Part shown: one piece after another, positions 23,182 to 34,430 of the stretch | Layout of the letters: each line of letters opens with the position of its first letter | Numbering within the stretch: the first letter of the stretch is position 1 | Origin: Chlorocebus sabaeus | Lineage: Eukaryota > Chordata > Mammalia > Primates > Cercopithecidae | Assembly: GCF_047675955.1 (NCBI RefSeq) | Contig: NC_132923.1 | Coordinates: forward strand, 91,695,137 to 91,759,136 | Length of the DNA: 64,000 bases | Direction of reading: 5' to 3' | Position numbers and translations under genes: made by a program | The notes under the pieces: model-generated | The model's database searches: none | Told to the model about the DNA's origin: nothing | The model's input: the letters and a program-made list of their open reading frames with translations, nothing else

Positions 23182-23483
23182 TTTTATTTTATTTTATTAT
23201 TTTTTTGAGACAGGCTCTTACTTTCTTGCCCAGGCTGGAATGCGGTGGCCCGATCTTGGCTCACTGCAACCTCTGCCTCCGGGTTCAAGCAATTCTCCTG
23301 CCTCAGTCTCCTGAGTAGCTGGGAATACAGGTGTATGCCACTACTCTTGGCTAATTTTTGTATTTTTTGTTGAGATGGGGTTTCACCTTGTTGGCCAGGC
23401 TGGTCTCAAACTCCTGACCTCAAGAGATCCACTTTGGCCTCCCAAAGTGCTGGGATTACAGTCATGAGCCACCGCACCCAGCC
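23182..23483 (-). mobile_element. AluS-like
   Basis: Complete reverse Alu with a TTTTA-type tail, ending 'gagccaccgcacccagcc'. Confidence 0.9.
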
Positions 23484-23714
23484 TTCATAAATTCATTTTA
23501 AAGGTTAAATTATAATCAGTACAAACATATACAACTCATCTAATTTTGTTTTAAATGATATTTGGGTCTTACTCAGATTACAAGCTGAAGTTTTTTTAAG
23601 CAATTATGTCTTTATTGGTTATATAAATTTACAGCCTTTTAAATTTTAAAACTGTGTAAATATTGCCACTTAATATAGTTTTACTTTTTATTTGCATAAC
23701 AATAATAACAACAA

Positions 23715-23935
23715 TAATATTAAAAGCTAACACAAAGTGCTGGGCGCTTTGCCAAGTATTTAACATGTTATAATTTATTTAATCCGTATAATATTCTTTT
23801 GAGGTATGTACTGTTGTTATTATCCCAATTTTACACATGAGGAAGTGAGACCCTGATAAGAAACTAATCCAAATTTATATGGTTATGTGGGAGAACTGGG
23901 GTTAGAGCCCGGCTCCTGTGTTCAATTATGCACAG
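23715..23935 (+). mobile_element. MIR SINE
   Basis: 'agtgctgggcgctttgccaa', 'ttatcccaattttacacatg', 'aggaagtgagaccctgataa', 'ggttagagcccggctcctg': nearly full MIR in forward order. Confidence 0.85.
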
Positions 23936-24309
23936 TGAAAAATAAATGGGTAACTTAAGTCCTATAGAGTTTGAAAAGAATGAAAAAAACTCAGTTAAAT
24001 TTAGCAATTATATACTGAAATTGTTTCCTTTTCTGTCTATAAATAAGAAAATTCAGACATAGGTTTTGTATTTGGTGTGTGACACTAATATTTATTGCCT
24101 TAGTAACATCCATTTTTGCCTTTTATGTAATATCATACTTTTAATGTACAGACTTAAAAAGAAATTACTTAGTTGGTGCTGTACCAGAGCAGTAACTCCA
24201 TTATCGAGACTAATATATTCAATTCATATATTGTGGACCTATTATGTATTCATGCAAAAGTAACATTTTCTCTAGTGGTACCAAATTGTTTAAATTGGTG
24301 ATGGTTATA
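23936..24309. other. unique DNA containing the donor of the Alu patch
   Basis: Unique sequence between a MIR and an AluJ. Bases 24064-24091 match the non-Alu patch in the Alu at 22717-23033. The setting here is non-repetitive, so this copy is the likely source. Confidence 0.6.
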
Positions 24310-24597
24310 ATTTTTGAGACAAGGTCTTGCTATATCACCCAGGCTGGAGTACAGTGGTATGATCATAGTGCACTGCAGCCTTGAGCTCCTGAGCTTAAGC
24401 AGTCCTCCTGCCTCAGCCTCCCGAGAAGTTGGGACCACAGGCACACGCCACTGTGCCCGGCTAATTTTTTTTATTTTTTGTAGAGACTGGATCTCACTGT
24501 GTTGCCCAGGTTGGCCTCAAATCCCTGGTCTCAAGCAATCTTCCCACCTTGGCTTCCGAAAGCTTTGGGATCATAGGCATGAGCACAATGCCCAGCA
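24310..24597 (-). mobile_element. AluJ
   Basis: Reverse AluJ ('cactgcagccttgagctcct', 'tgtgttgcccaggttggc') without a long tail. Confidence 0.88.
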
Positions 24598-25050
24598 GCA
24601 GTAAGGTTTAACAAAGGAAGAAAAGAGGCACAACATTCTGAAGAGTGATTTTAAGAATGATTTGCATAATACTTTTAAACTATATATATGATTCCTTTGT
24701 TTAACTGCTCTAAACTGGGATCCTGTAGGACAAGGACATACTGTGGGAGAAAAAGATATGTAGCAATCTTTGTAGTTCCTTTTGTGGGAGGATATTTTTC
24801 TCCAAAGAGTTCAGCTGCAAGAGGTAGCGTATCTGAAGTATCTATTAAAATGTAAAGCTCTGTATTGTTGGTATTAGTGTGTTGTCTAAGGTCTTACGTA
24901 GCTTGTTTGCTGCAGAACTACCAATTATAACAGCCATTCTTTATCATGTTGCAAAATAAACAGTTCAAAAATACAAAGTAGCACTTTTTCAGCTATTTTG
25001 CTTAGTAAAATATTTTTAAGAAATAAATTATTTTAAAATAAAATATTTTA
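24598..25050. other. unique DNA, nothing recognised
   Basis: AT-rich unique DNA; no supported feature. Confidence 0.45.
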
Positions 25051-25069
25051 AGAAAATTTTGTTCATTTC

Positions 25070-25378
25070 TTTTTTTTATTTTTATTTTTTGAGACGGAGT
25101 CTCGCTCTGTCGCCCAGGCTGGAATGCAGTGGCGGGATCTCAGCTCACTACATGTTCCGCCTTCCGGGTTTATGCCATTCTCCTGCCTCAGCCTCCCGAG
25201 TAGCTGGGACTACAGGCGCCCGCCACCTCGCCCGGCTAGTTTTTTGTATTTTTTTTTTTTAGTAGAGACGGGGTTTCACCATGTTAGCCAGGATGGTCTC
25301 GACCTCCTGACCTCGTGATCCGTCCGCCTCGGCCTCCCAAAGTGCTGGGATTACAGGGTTGAGCCACTGCGCCCGGCC
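25070..25378 (-). mobile_element. young AluY, Old World monkey type
   Basis: Reverse Alu with 'ctcgcccggctagttttttg' and 'acagggttgagccactgcgc', the cercopithecid AluY pattern. Perfect 19-bp target duplications 'agaaaattttgttcatttc' at 25051-25069 and 25379-25397 indicate a recent insertion. Confidence 0.95.
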
Positions 25379-25397
25379 AGAAAATTTTGTTCATTTC

Positions 25398-26921
25398 ACT
25401 TCACTTCACTAAGAATATATCCGTACTGCTAATTTGGTTCTGGGTTCTTCAGTTATGATAATATTGCCTTTAACCAATATATTTGCTATTTATTACCAAC
25501 TGAAGTTGATATTTTATCTTCCTTTTTGGACAAGTTAACTTTTTGAGAGACGAGTACAACTATTAATATTTGCTCAACAAATATGGTCAAAACAAAGTAT
25601 AGGGAAGCCCCCAACCAGAATCATGTTTGTTTAGTTTCTCAAGCATGAGTCACATTTTGGTTCTAACACTAAATGGATCATCTTTCCTTTTTTTTTTTGA
25701 ACATTACATCTGAGTTCACACCACTGAGCATTCTTATAATATTAATAGATTTTCCTCTGCATTTTGGACTATGAATTTGAGAAGATTTTAGGAAAAAAAT
25801 TGGGGCTGAAAAATTCATATAATGAACTTATGATTCTTTAAAGCAGAGAGTGAATAAATATGAAGTATTACTTGAATAGCCTCATTTAAATCTCAAATTT
25901 TGTTACACTTTTTATGTTATAGAAACAATTGTAGTTCCAAATAATTGTGTAAAAATTTTGCTAAAATAACTTCTGGTGAGTTGGTTAAATTTAAATAACT
26001 TGTGGTAAGTTGTTTAAATTTCTGTTAAAGTGTATTTGTTGAGTTATTCATTTTTAGTAAAAATTAGTTATGGTGATATAATGTTCTCTACAGTATTCCC
26101 TCAGCATTTTTTGATAGTATTGGTTAATGTTCACTCTTACAAAGCCCCTTTGATAGTGCTTTATGTCTTTATAATTATACCTTTGCACTTTTGTGGTTCT
26201 GATGAGGTTTATGGAATTATAATAATATGATGTTCTATTTTATGAAAATAGGCTGAACTATAGCTGAAAGAAGTATACTAACAGAGCTGTAGCAAGAATC
26301 TTTCACATGATTTTGATAGGCTGTAAAACGGTTAGTAGACTTCCATTTCAGAGACAATATCTGTTTTAGATTAATCTTTGTCAGATACCTGCCACTGTAG
26401 GTAATTCAAATTCAATTGATTTTCTGACCTTATAACAAAGAAATACCATACACTAGTTTTTTTAATATAAAATTAATTTTTTGAGTCTTAGTTGCTGTGG
26501 TATAGTGCTAGAACTTGTTGAAGAGATAACAGAGGACTGTATTTGGCATTTGTATTACTTTTTTGAAATAAGCTTGATTTTAGAGAATTGAAAATGTACA
26601 TGGAGGAATATGGGCTATTCTGGAAACCAACAAAGAGTAGTTATTCCAGTGGTAGAATTTTTCAGTAACTGATAAGGCAGTTAATTATTTGTATAAATCC
26701 TCATGTTGAATTTTCTTAGTTCTGCACTGTTAAATGTCGTTTTTCCAAAATTTGCATCTTCTAAAGTAGATGTGAAAATATATGATTTATTTTTAAAAAG
26801 ATTTCTGCATTGTGAAATAAATGTAATTACTTTTCAATAATCATGTGAAATATTGTAAATTCAGTGTTGTGCCAAATATTGGTAATATTCTAGTCATTTT
26901 TGATTTAATAAAAAGTCATTT
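25398..26921. other. unique AT-rich DNA
   Basis: 1.5 kb without recognisable repeats or coding potential; frames stay under about 70 codons and look random. Confidence 0.5.
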
Positions 26922-26923
26922 CA

Positions 26924-27055
26924 GCCAGGTGTGGTGCCTCATGCCTATATTCCCAGCCGTTTGGGAGGCTGAGGCCGGAGGATCACTTGAGGCCAAGAGT
27001 TTGAGACCAGCCTGGCAGCCTGGGCAACAAAGCAAGACCCCATCTCAACAGAAAC
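26924..27055 (+). mobile_element. Alu monomer (FLAM-like or internally deleted Alu)
   Basis: A left arm ('gccaggtgtggtgcctcatg') goes straight to an arm-end ('gcctgggcaacaaagcaaga'), giving a monomer of about 130 bp with a degenerate A-rich end. The target-like sequence 'aaaagtcatttca' (26911-26923) recurs as 'aaaagttatttca' (27391-27403) after the next Alu. Confidence 0.75.
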
Positions 27056-27093
27056 CAATAATTTTTAAATTAACCTCGTTAATTTAAAATTTA

Positions 27094-27390
27094 CAGGTGT
27101 ACACCTGTGCACCTGTAATCCCAGCACTTTGGGAGGCCAAGGCAAGAGGATCGCTTGAGGCAAGGAGTTCAAAGCCAGCCTAGTCAACATAGTAAGACTC
27201 TGTCTCTACAAAAGGAAAGTAAAAAAATTAGCCAGGCATGGTGGTATGTGCCTGTAATCCCAGCTATTTGGGAGGCTGAGGCAGGAGGATCGCTTGAACC
27301 CAAAAGTTCAAAGCTGCAGTGAGTGAGTCATGATCCTGCCACCACACTCCACCTGGGGTGACAGAGCAAGATCCTGTTTCCAAAATTAAA
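27094..27390 (+). mobile_element. AluJ
   Basis: Plus-strand diverged Alu beginning 'aggtgtacacctgtgcacct' (altered left end) and ending at an A-rich tail. It shares outer flanking repeats with the preceding monomer. Confidence 0.85.
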
Positions 27391-27403
27391 AAAAGTTATT
27401 TCA

Positions 27404-28094
27404 TAGCCTTCATTTGTATAGCATGTCTTTCTAAAATTAAAACTGTCTTCTAATTTATGTAGTTACCTCTTCTTAGGGCTTTAATATTTACTTTGCTAGT
27501 GTGACTCAGTATGTTTTTGAGTAAGGTGGGAGGGAATATCTCATTACTGTTGAGGATTCAAAATAATTGTTTCTTAAAGTTGTTTAAATAGCTTTATTGT
27601 TTTTCAAAAATTACATACTTATTTATAAATCAAACAATATATAAAAATTCAGAGAGAAAAGGTAAAAGTCCAGCTGAACATTATTCTAGCTTTCAGATGG
27701 CTTTTTCAGTATATAAGTACAGCAGTGTAGCCATCCAGTGTTATATAAATAGGCTATAATAAGGCATTATTCTGCAACTTTGAAAATGTTTTGCAACTTT
27801 TCTTTAAAATGAAATAAAATAGCAATTTACACACACACACACACACACAGAAATGTTGCTGAGTTTTAGTATTTCACTAGCTTAGAGGTGAAATGTTAAC
27901 TGTGCGGAAATTTTTTTTAAAAGGAGGATTATGTTTCATAACTAGTGTATTTGTGTATAATATAGGTTTTAATACTTTTATACTTTTTTTTTGTTGCATG
28001 CTGTGCGTTAAGTGATGTAAGAAATGCTAAAGAAAGTATTCAGATTCTACCATCTAATACAGAACACTGGTACAATGGAAGTTTTCTTATTTAT
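27404..28094. other. unique DNA with (CA)n
   Basis: No gene seen. Contains a CA dinucleotide microsatellite at about 27829-27849. Confidence 0.55.
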
Positions 28095-28300
28095 TTGTTC
28101 ATTTAATAATATGAGTTGAATTAGTTGAGAGTATATATTAAGCTTGTATTGCTGAGTTAGGGATACAAAGGTAGAATGGTTTGGATTTGCTTACAGTAGG
28201 CAACTGTTGGAGGTACCTGAATAGAAAAGTGACATGATGAAATATATTAGGAAATTTAATCTGGCAGTTCTATGTCATTTAAATTGGAATAAGAAGAGAC
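28095..28300 (-). mobile_element. L2-type LINE fragment
   Basis: 'ttatttgttcatttaataat', 'gagttagggatacaaaggta' and 'aagtgacatgatgaaatata' fit an L2-related ancient repeat in reverse orientation. Heavily diverged. Confidence 0.5.
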
Positions 28301-28304
28301 AGTA

Positions 28305-28555
28305 TGGTCTGATGATGATTACATGGGCTTTAGAATTAGAGAGTTTAGGATTCATATTCCAACTGTATCATTAGCTCCTTGGTCTTGATTAAGTTGGTCT
28401 TGATTAAGTTACATGTCTTTTTTAAGTAGCAATATCTTTATCTCTTTTATGGTGTAATAATTCCTACCTCTTAGAGTTGTTTAAAGACATTTAATGAGAA
28501 CTTACTGTATGCCAGTCTCTGTGCTCAATGTTTACATGCATTATCTCATTTATAT
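28305..28555 (-). mobile_element. MIR SINE, possibly two fragments
   Basis: The reverse MIR core ('gtatcattagctccttggtc', 'ataattcctacctcttagag') carries a local duplication of 'ggtcttgattaagtt'. A short forward MIR start follows ('gagaacttactgtatgccag'). Confidence 0.65.
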
Positions 28556-28584
28556 AAGATTGTCTGTTTTCCCACCTTTTGGTA

Positions 28585-28940
28585 TGGTTGAGTTTTAAAG
28601 GAGGAGGGATTAGAAGAGTTCTTCAGATGCTTGGATATGTAGGGAAATGAATGTGAGAGGGCATTCCAAGCAGAAGAAACTAGATATACATGTTGGAAGT
28701 GTAAAAGAACGTATAAAGGAACATGGTGTGTTGGAAGAAAGATGAGCCTGTTTATGAGTGTGTAAGAGATGGGCATTGATAGTGGAAAGTTAGCTTGAGC
28801 CAGAATATCAAGAGTTTTGTGTATCTTTCTGAAGAGTTTGGGTTTTACTTTGTAAAGCAGATAGCACACATTCAGTTGTTTATGGGGAACCACGCAGGTA
28901 AGATAAAATGAATGAATTGGACTTGATAAGGACTGTGATA
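28585..28940 (-). mobile_element. ancient L2-related repeat
   Basis: 'gagagggcattccaagcaga', 'aagaacgtataaaggaacat', 'tttgggttttactttgtaaa': the order of motifs of an old L2-related repeat. It probably continues beyond the Alu/L1-A insertion at about 35640-35800 ('aggatggctgttgtaataga'). Confidence 0.45.
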
Positions 28941-29157
28941 AACTGAAAATTGCGAATCACATATGCCATTTTACCTAGATGTCCTTTCCTCTGTTCTAGC
29001 TGAGTTTTGCTATGTGGAAATTTGGGCCCAGTGTTGCCAAATTTTCTAATTTTTAAAAGTGAAAGCAAATATTTTTAAATGTGAAATTTTCCTATTTTCA
29101 AAACTAACTTTAAAAAATTAAAAACACCCATGTAGGAAAAAAATTCAGTATTTATTC

Positions 29158-29336
29158 TTTTTTTTTTTTTTTTTTTGGAGATGCAGTCTCACTGTCACCC
29201 AGGCTGGAGTGCAGTGGCACAATCTCAGCTCACTGCAACTTCTGTCTTCTGGTTTCAAGCGATTGTCCTGCCTCAGCCTCCCGAGTAGCTGGGATTACAG
29301 ATGTATGCTACCTCACCCAGCTAATTTTTGTATTTT
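29158..29336 (-). mobile_element. Alu, part 1, split by L1-A
   Basis: Reverse Alu from the T-run to 'ctaatttttgtatttt', where L1-A was inserted. The rest of the Alu lies at 35461-35597. Confidence 0.93.
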
Positions 29337-29468
29337 AAAAAAAAATATATATATATATAAAATATTTTAAGTTCTAGGGTACATGTGCACAATGTGCAGG
29401 TATGTATACATGTGCCATGTTGGTATGCATAACTCGTCATTTACGTTAGGTATGTCTCCTAATGCTAT

Positions 29469-29495
29469 CCCTCCCCCCCCTCCCCTCCCCCCACC
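29469..29495 (-). other. L1-A 3' UTR G-rich tract
   Basis: C-runs on the plus strand ('cctcccccccctcccctccc') give four or more G-runs on the L1 sense strand, the polypurine tract known to form G-quadruplexes in L1 3' UTRs. Confidence 0.7.
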
Positions 29496-29561
29496 GCACG
29501 ACAGGCCCCGATGTGTGGTGTTCCCCACCCTGTGTCCAAGTGTTCTCATTGTTCAATTCCC

Positions 29562-32500
29562 ACCTATGAGTGAGAACATGTGGTGTCTGGTTTCTGTCGT
29601 TGTGATAGTTTGCTCAGAATGATGGTTTCCAGCTTCATCCATGTCCCTACAAAGGACGTGAACTCATCCATTTTTATGGCTGCAGAGTATTCCATGGTGT
29701 ATATGTGCCACATTTTCTTAATCCAATCTGTCACTGATGGACATTTGGGTTGATTCCAAGTCTTTGCTATTGTGAATAGTGCCGCAGTAAACATACGTGT
29801 GCATGTGTCTTTATAGCAGCATGATTTATAATCCTTTGGGTATATCCCCAGTAATGGGATGGCTGGGTCAAATGGTATTTCTAGTTCTGGATCCTTGAGG
29901 AATCGCCACACTGTTTTCCACAATGGTTGAACTAGTTTACAGTCCCACCAACAGTGTAAAAGTGTTCCTATTTCTCCACATCCTCTCCAGCACCTATTGT
30001 TTCCTGACTTTTTAATGATTGCCATTCTAACTGGTGTGAGATGGTATCTCATTGTGGTTTTGATTTGCATTTCTTTGATGGCCAGTGATGGTGAGCATTT
30101 TTTCATGTGTCTGTTGGCTGCATAAATGTCTTCTTTTGAGAAGTTTCTGTTCATATCCTTTGCCCACTTTTTGATGGAGTTGTTTGTTTTTTGCTTGTAA
30201 ATTTGTTTAAGTTCTTTATAGATTCTGGATATTAGCCCTTTGTCAGATGGGTAGATTGCAAAAATGTTCTCCCATTCTGTAGGCTGCCTGTTCACTCTGA
30301 TGGTAGTTTCTTTTGCTGTGCAGAAGCTCTTTAGTTTAATTAGATCCCATTTGTCAATTTTGGCTTTTGTTGCCGTTGCTTTTGGTGTTTTAGTAATGAA
30401 GTCCTTGCCCATGCCTATCTCACAAATGGTATTGCCTAGGTTTTCTTCTAGGGTTTTTATGGTTTTAGGTCTAACATTTAAGTCTTTAATCCACCTTGAA
30501 TTAGTTTTTATATAAGGTGTAAAGAAGGGATCCAGTTTCAGCTTTCTACATATGGCTAGCCAGTTTTCCCAACACCGTTTATTAAATAGGGGATCTTTTC
30601 CCCATCTCTTGTTTTTGTCAAGTTTGTCAAAGATCAGATGGTTGTAGATGTGTGGTATTATTTCTGAGGGCTCTGTTCTGTTCCATTGGTCTATATCTCT
30701 GTTTTGGTACCAGTACCATATTGTTTTTGTTACTGTAGCCTTGTACTATAGTTTGAAGTCAGGCATGATGCCTCCTGCTTTGTTCTTTTTGCTTAGGATT
30801 GTCTTGGCAATGCGGGCTCTTTTTTGGTTCCAAATGAACTTTAAAGCAGTTTTTTCCAATTCTGTGAAGAAACTCATTGGTAGCTTGATGGGGGTGGCAT
30901 TGAATCTATAAATTACCTTGGGCAGTATGGCCATTTTCATGATATTGATTCTTCCTATCCATGAGCATGGAATGTTCTTCCATTTGTTTGTGTCCTCTTT
31001 TATTTCACTGAGCAGTGGTTAGTAATTCTCCTTGAAGAGGTCCTTCACATCCCTTGTAAGTTGGATTCCTAGGTATTTTATTCTCTTTAAAGCAATTGTG
31101 AATGGGAGTTCACTCATGATTTGGCTCTCTGTTTGTCTGTTATTGGTGTATAGGAATGCTTGTGATTTTTGCACATTGATTTTGTATCTTGAGACTTTGC
31201 TGACGTTGCTTATCAGCTTAAGGAGATTTGGGGCTGAGACAATGGGGTTTTCTAAATATACAGTCATGTCATCTGCAAACAGGAATAATTTGATTTCCTC
31301 TTTTCCTAATTGAATATGCTTTATTTCTTTCTCTTGCCTGATTGCCCTGGCCAGAACTTCCAACCCTATGTTGAATAGGAGTCATGAGAGAGGGCATCCC
31401 TATCTTGTGCCAGTTTTCCAAAGGAATGCTTCCTGTTTTGCACATTCAGTATGATATTGACTGTGGGTTTGTCATAAATAGCTCTTATTATTTTGAGATA
31501 CGTCCCATCAATACCTAATTTTTTGAAAGTTTTTAGCATGAAGGGCTGTTGAATTTTGTCAAAGGCCTTTTCTGCATCTATTGAGATAACGCGGTTTTTG
31601 TCTTTAGTTCTGTTTATATGCTGGATTACGTTTATTGATTTGCATATGTTGAACCAGCCTTGCATCCCAGGGATGAAGCCCACTTGATCATGGTGGATAA
31701 TGCTGGATTCGGTTTGCCAGTATTTTTTTGGGGATTTTTGCATCGATGTTCATCAGGGATATTGGTCTAAAATTCTCTTTTTTTGTTGTATCTCTGCCAG
31801 GCTTTGGTATCAGGATGACGCTGGCCTCTAAAATGAGTTAGGGAGGATTCCCTCATTTTCTATTGATTGGAATAGTTTCAGAAGGAATGGTTCCAGCCCC
31901 TCTTTGTACCTCTGGTAGAATTCGGCGGTGAATCTGTCTCATCCTGGACTTTTTTTGGTTGGTAGACTATTAATTATTGCCTCAATTTCAGAGCCTGCTA
32001 TTGGTCTATTCAGGGATTCTGCTTCCTGGTTTAGTCTTGGGAGGGTGTATGTGTCCAGGAATTTATCAATTTTTTCTAGATTTTCTAGTTTGTGTATAGG
32101 TGTTTATAGTATTCTCTGATGGTAGTTTGTATCTCTGTGGGATTGGTGGTGATATCCCTTTTATCATTTTTTATTGCCTCTATTTGATTCTTCTCTCTTT
32201 TCTTCTTTATTAGTCTTGCTAGCGGTCTATCTATTTTGTTGATCATTTCAAAAAATCAGCTGCTGGATTCATTGATTTTTTTTTGAAGGGTTTTTTGTGT
32301 CTCTATCTCCTTCAGTTCTGCTCTGATCTTAGTTATTTCTTGCCTTCTGCTAGCTTTTGAATGTGTTTGCTCTTGCTTCTCTAGTTCTTTTAATTGTGAT
32401 GTTAGGGTGTCTATTTTAGATCTTTCCTGCTTTCTCTTGTGGGCATTTAGTGCTATAAATTTCCCTCTACACACTGCTTTAAATGCGTCCCAGAGATTCT

Positions 32501-33353
32501 GGTATATTGTGTCTTTGTTCTCATTAGTTTCAAAGAACATCTTTGTTTCTGCCTTCATTTCGTTATGTACCCAGTAGTTGTTCGGGAGCAAGTTGTTCAG
32601 TTTCCATGTGGTTGAGCAGTTTTGAGTGAGTTTCTTAATCCTGAGTTCTAATTTGATTGCACTGTAGTCTGAGAGACCGTTTGTTATAATTTCTATTCTT
32701 TTACATTTGCTGAGGAGTGCTTTACTTCCAATTATGTGGTCAATTTTGGAATAAATGTGATGTGGCACTGAGAAGAATGTATGTTCTGTTGATTTGGGGT
32801 GGAGAGTTCTGTAGATGTCTATTAGGTCCACTTGGTGCAGAGCTGAGTTCAATTCCTGGATATCCTTGTTAACTTTCTGTCTTGTTGATCTGTCTAATGT
32901 TGACAGTGGAGTGTTAAAGTCTCCGATTATTATTGTGTGGGGGTCTAAGTCTCTTTGTAGGTCTCCAAGGACTTGCTTTATGAATCTAGGTGCTCCTGTA
33001 TTGGGTGCCTATATATTTAGGATAGTTAGCTCTTCTTGTTGAATTGATCCCTTTACCATTAGGTAATGGTCTTCTTTCTCTCTTCTGATTTTTGTTGGTT
33101 TAAAGTCTGTTTTATAGAGACTAGTATTGCAACTCCTGCTTTTTTTTTGTTTTCCATTTGCTTGGTAGATCTTCCTCCATCCCTTTATTTTGAGCTTATG
33201 TGTGTCTCTGCACGTGAGATGGGTCTCCTGAATACAGCACACTGATGGGTCTTGACTCTTTATCCAATTTGCCAGTCTGTGTCTTTTAATTGGAGCATTT
33301 AGCCCATTTACATTTGAGGTTAATATTGTTATGTGTGAATATGATCTTGTCAT
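29562..33353 (-). pseudogene. L1-A ORF2 (endonuclease/reverse transcriptase), broken
   Basis: In an active L1 this product nicks target DNA and reverse transcribes the L1 RNA at the nick. The start codon is at 33353, 63 bp after the ORF1 stop. The endonuclease start (TILTSNVNGLNAPIKRH) is readable, and the Asn and Glu catalytic positions are still present. The frame breaks near 33130 and again several times. Readable pieces are 32256-32852 (endonuclease end and linker), 31366-31743 and 31019-31363 (reverse transcriptase, with F-A-D-D intact), 30746-30940, and 29564-30412 (C-terminal segment with the CX3CX7HX4C cysteine motif). Multiple frameshifts and stops make it non-functional. It looks older than L1-B and L1-C. 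Confidence 0.92.
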
Positions 33354-33416
33354 TATGATGTTATCTGGTTATTTTGCTCGTTAATTGATGCAGTGTCTTC
33401 CTGTGATTGATGGTCT

Positions 33417-34430
33417 TTACAGTTTGGCTTGTTTTTGCAGTGGCTGATACTGGTTGTTCCTCTCCATGTTTAGTGCTTCCATCAGGAGCTCTTGTAGGGC
33501 AGGCCTGGTGGTGACAAAATCTCTCAGCATTTGCTTGTCTGTAAAGGATTTTATTTCTCCTTCACTTATGAAGCTTAGTTTGGCTGGATATGAAATTCTG
33601 GGTTTAAAATTCTTTTCTTTAAGAATGTTGAATATTGGCCCCCACTCTCTTCTGGCTTGTAGAGTTTCTGCTGAGGGATCCGCTGTTAGTCTGATGGGCT
33701 TCCCTTTGTGGGTAACCCGACCCACAAAGGCTGCCCTTAACATTTTTTCCTTCATTTCAACTTTGGTGAATCTGACAATTATGTGTCTTTGGGTTGCTCT
33801 TCTTAAGGAGTATCTTTGTGGTGTTCTCTGTATTTCCTGAATTTGAATGTTGGCCTGCCTTGTTAGGTTGGGAAAGTTCTCCTGGATAATATCCTGAAGT
33901 GTGTTTTCTAACTTGGTTCCATTCTCCCTGTCACTTTCAGGTACACCAACCAGATGTAGACTTGGTCTTTTCATATAGTCCCGTATTTCTCGGAGGCTTT
34001 GTTCATTTCTTTTCACTCTTTTTTCTCTAAACTTCTCTTCTCGCTTCATTTCATTCATTTGCTCTTCAGTCACTGATACTCTTTCTTCCAGTTGATTGAA
34101 TTGGCTACTGAAGCTTGTGCATACGTCATGTAGTTCTTGTGCCGTGGTTTTCAGCTCCACCAGGCCATTTAAGATCTTCTCTACACTGTTTATTCTAGTT
34201 AGCCATTCATCCAATCTTTTTTCAAGGTTTTTAGCTTCTTTGCGATGGGTTCGAACATCCTCCTTTAGCTCAGAGAAATTTATTACCGATCTTCTGAAGC
34301 CTTGTCTCAACTCATCAAAGTCATTCTCCGTCCAGCTTTGTTCCGTTGCTGGCAAGGAGCTGTGTTCCTTTGGAGAAGAGGCGCTCTGATTTTTAGAATT
34401 TTTGGCTTTTCTGTTCTGGTTTTCCCTCAT
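33417..34430 (-). CDS. L1-A ORF1p, intact frame (337 aa)
   Basis: L1 ORF1p is an RNA-binding chaperone that forms trimers and coats L1 RNA in the cytoplasm. This frame is uninterrupted from ATG to stop, and its length is essentially that of primate ORF1p (338 in human). In order it shows: a basic, Ser/Gln-rich N-terminus; a heptad-rich coiled coil at about residues 50-150; the RRM domain from about 155 (motifs KRPSLHLVGVPES and ENGTKLENTLQDIIQENFP); and the C-terminal domain (ARREWGPIFNILKE). One residue is missing in a loop after KMLRAA. Transcription would come from the L1 5' UTR or a neighbouring promoter. Intact by sequence, but whether it is expressed is unknown. The partner ORF2 is dead, so it could only act in trans. 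Confidence 0.85.
   Translation of the reverse strand: MRENQNRKAKNSKNQSASSPKEHSSLPATEQSWTENDFDELRQGFRRSVINFSELKEDVRTHRKEAKNLEKRLDEWLTRINSVEKILNGLVELKTTAQELHDVCTSFSSQFNQLEERVSVTEEQMNEMKREEKFREKRVKRNEQSLREIRDYMKRPSLHLVGVPESDRENGTKLENTLQDIIQENFPNLTRQANIQIQEIQRTPQRYSLRRATQRHIIVRFTKVEMKEKMLRAAFVGRVTHKGKPIRLTADPSAETLQARREWGPIFNILKEKNFKPRISYPAKLSFISEGEIKSFTDKQMLRDFVTTRPALQELLMEALNMERNNQYQPLQKQAKL

Noticed and set aside
33454..33840. 128-codon plus-strand frame and neighbours at 34096-35070
   Set aside because: Antisense shadows of L1-A ORF1 and 5' UTR; no independent support.
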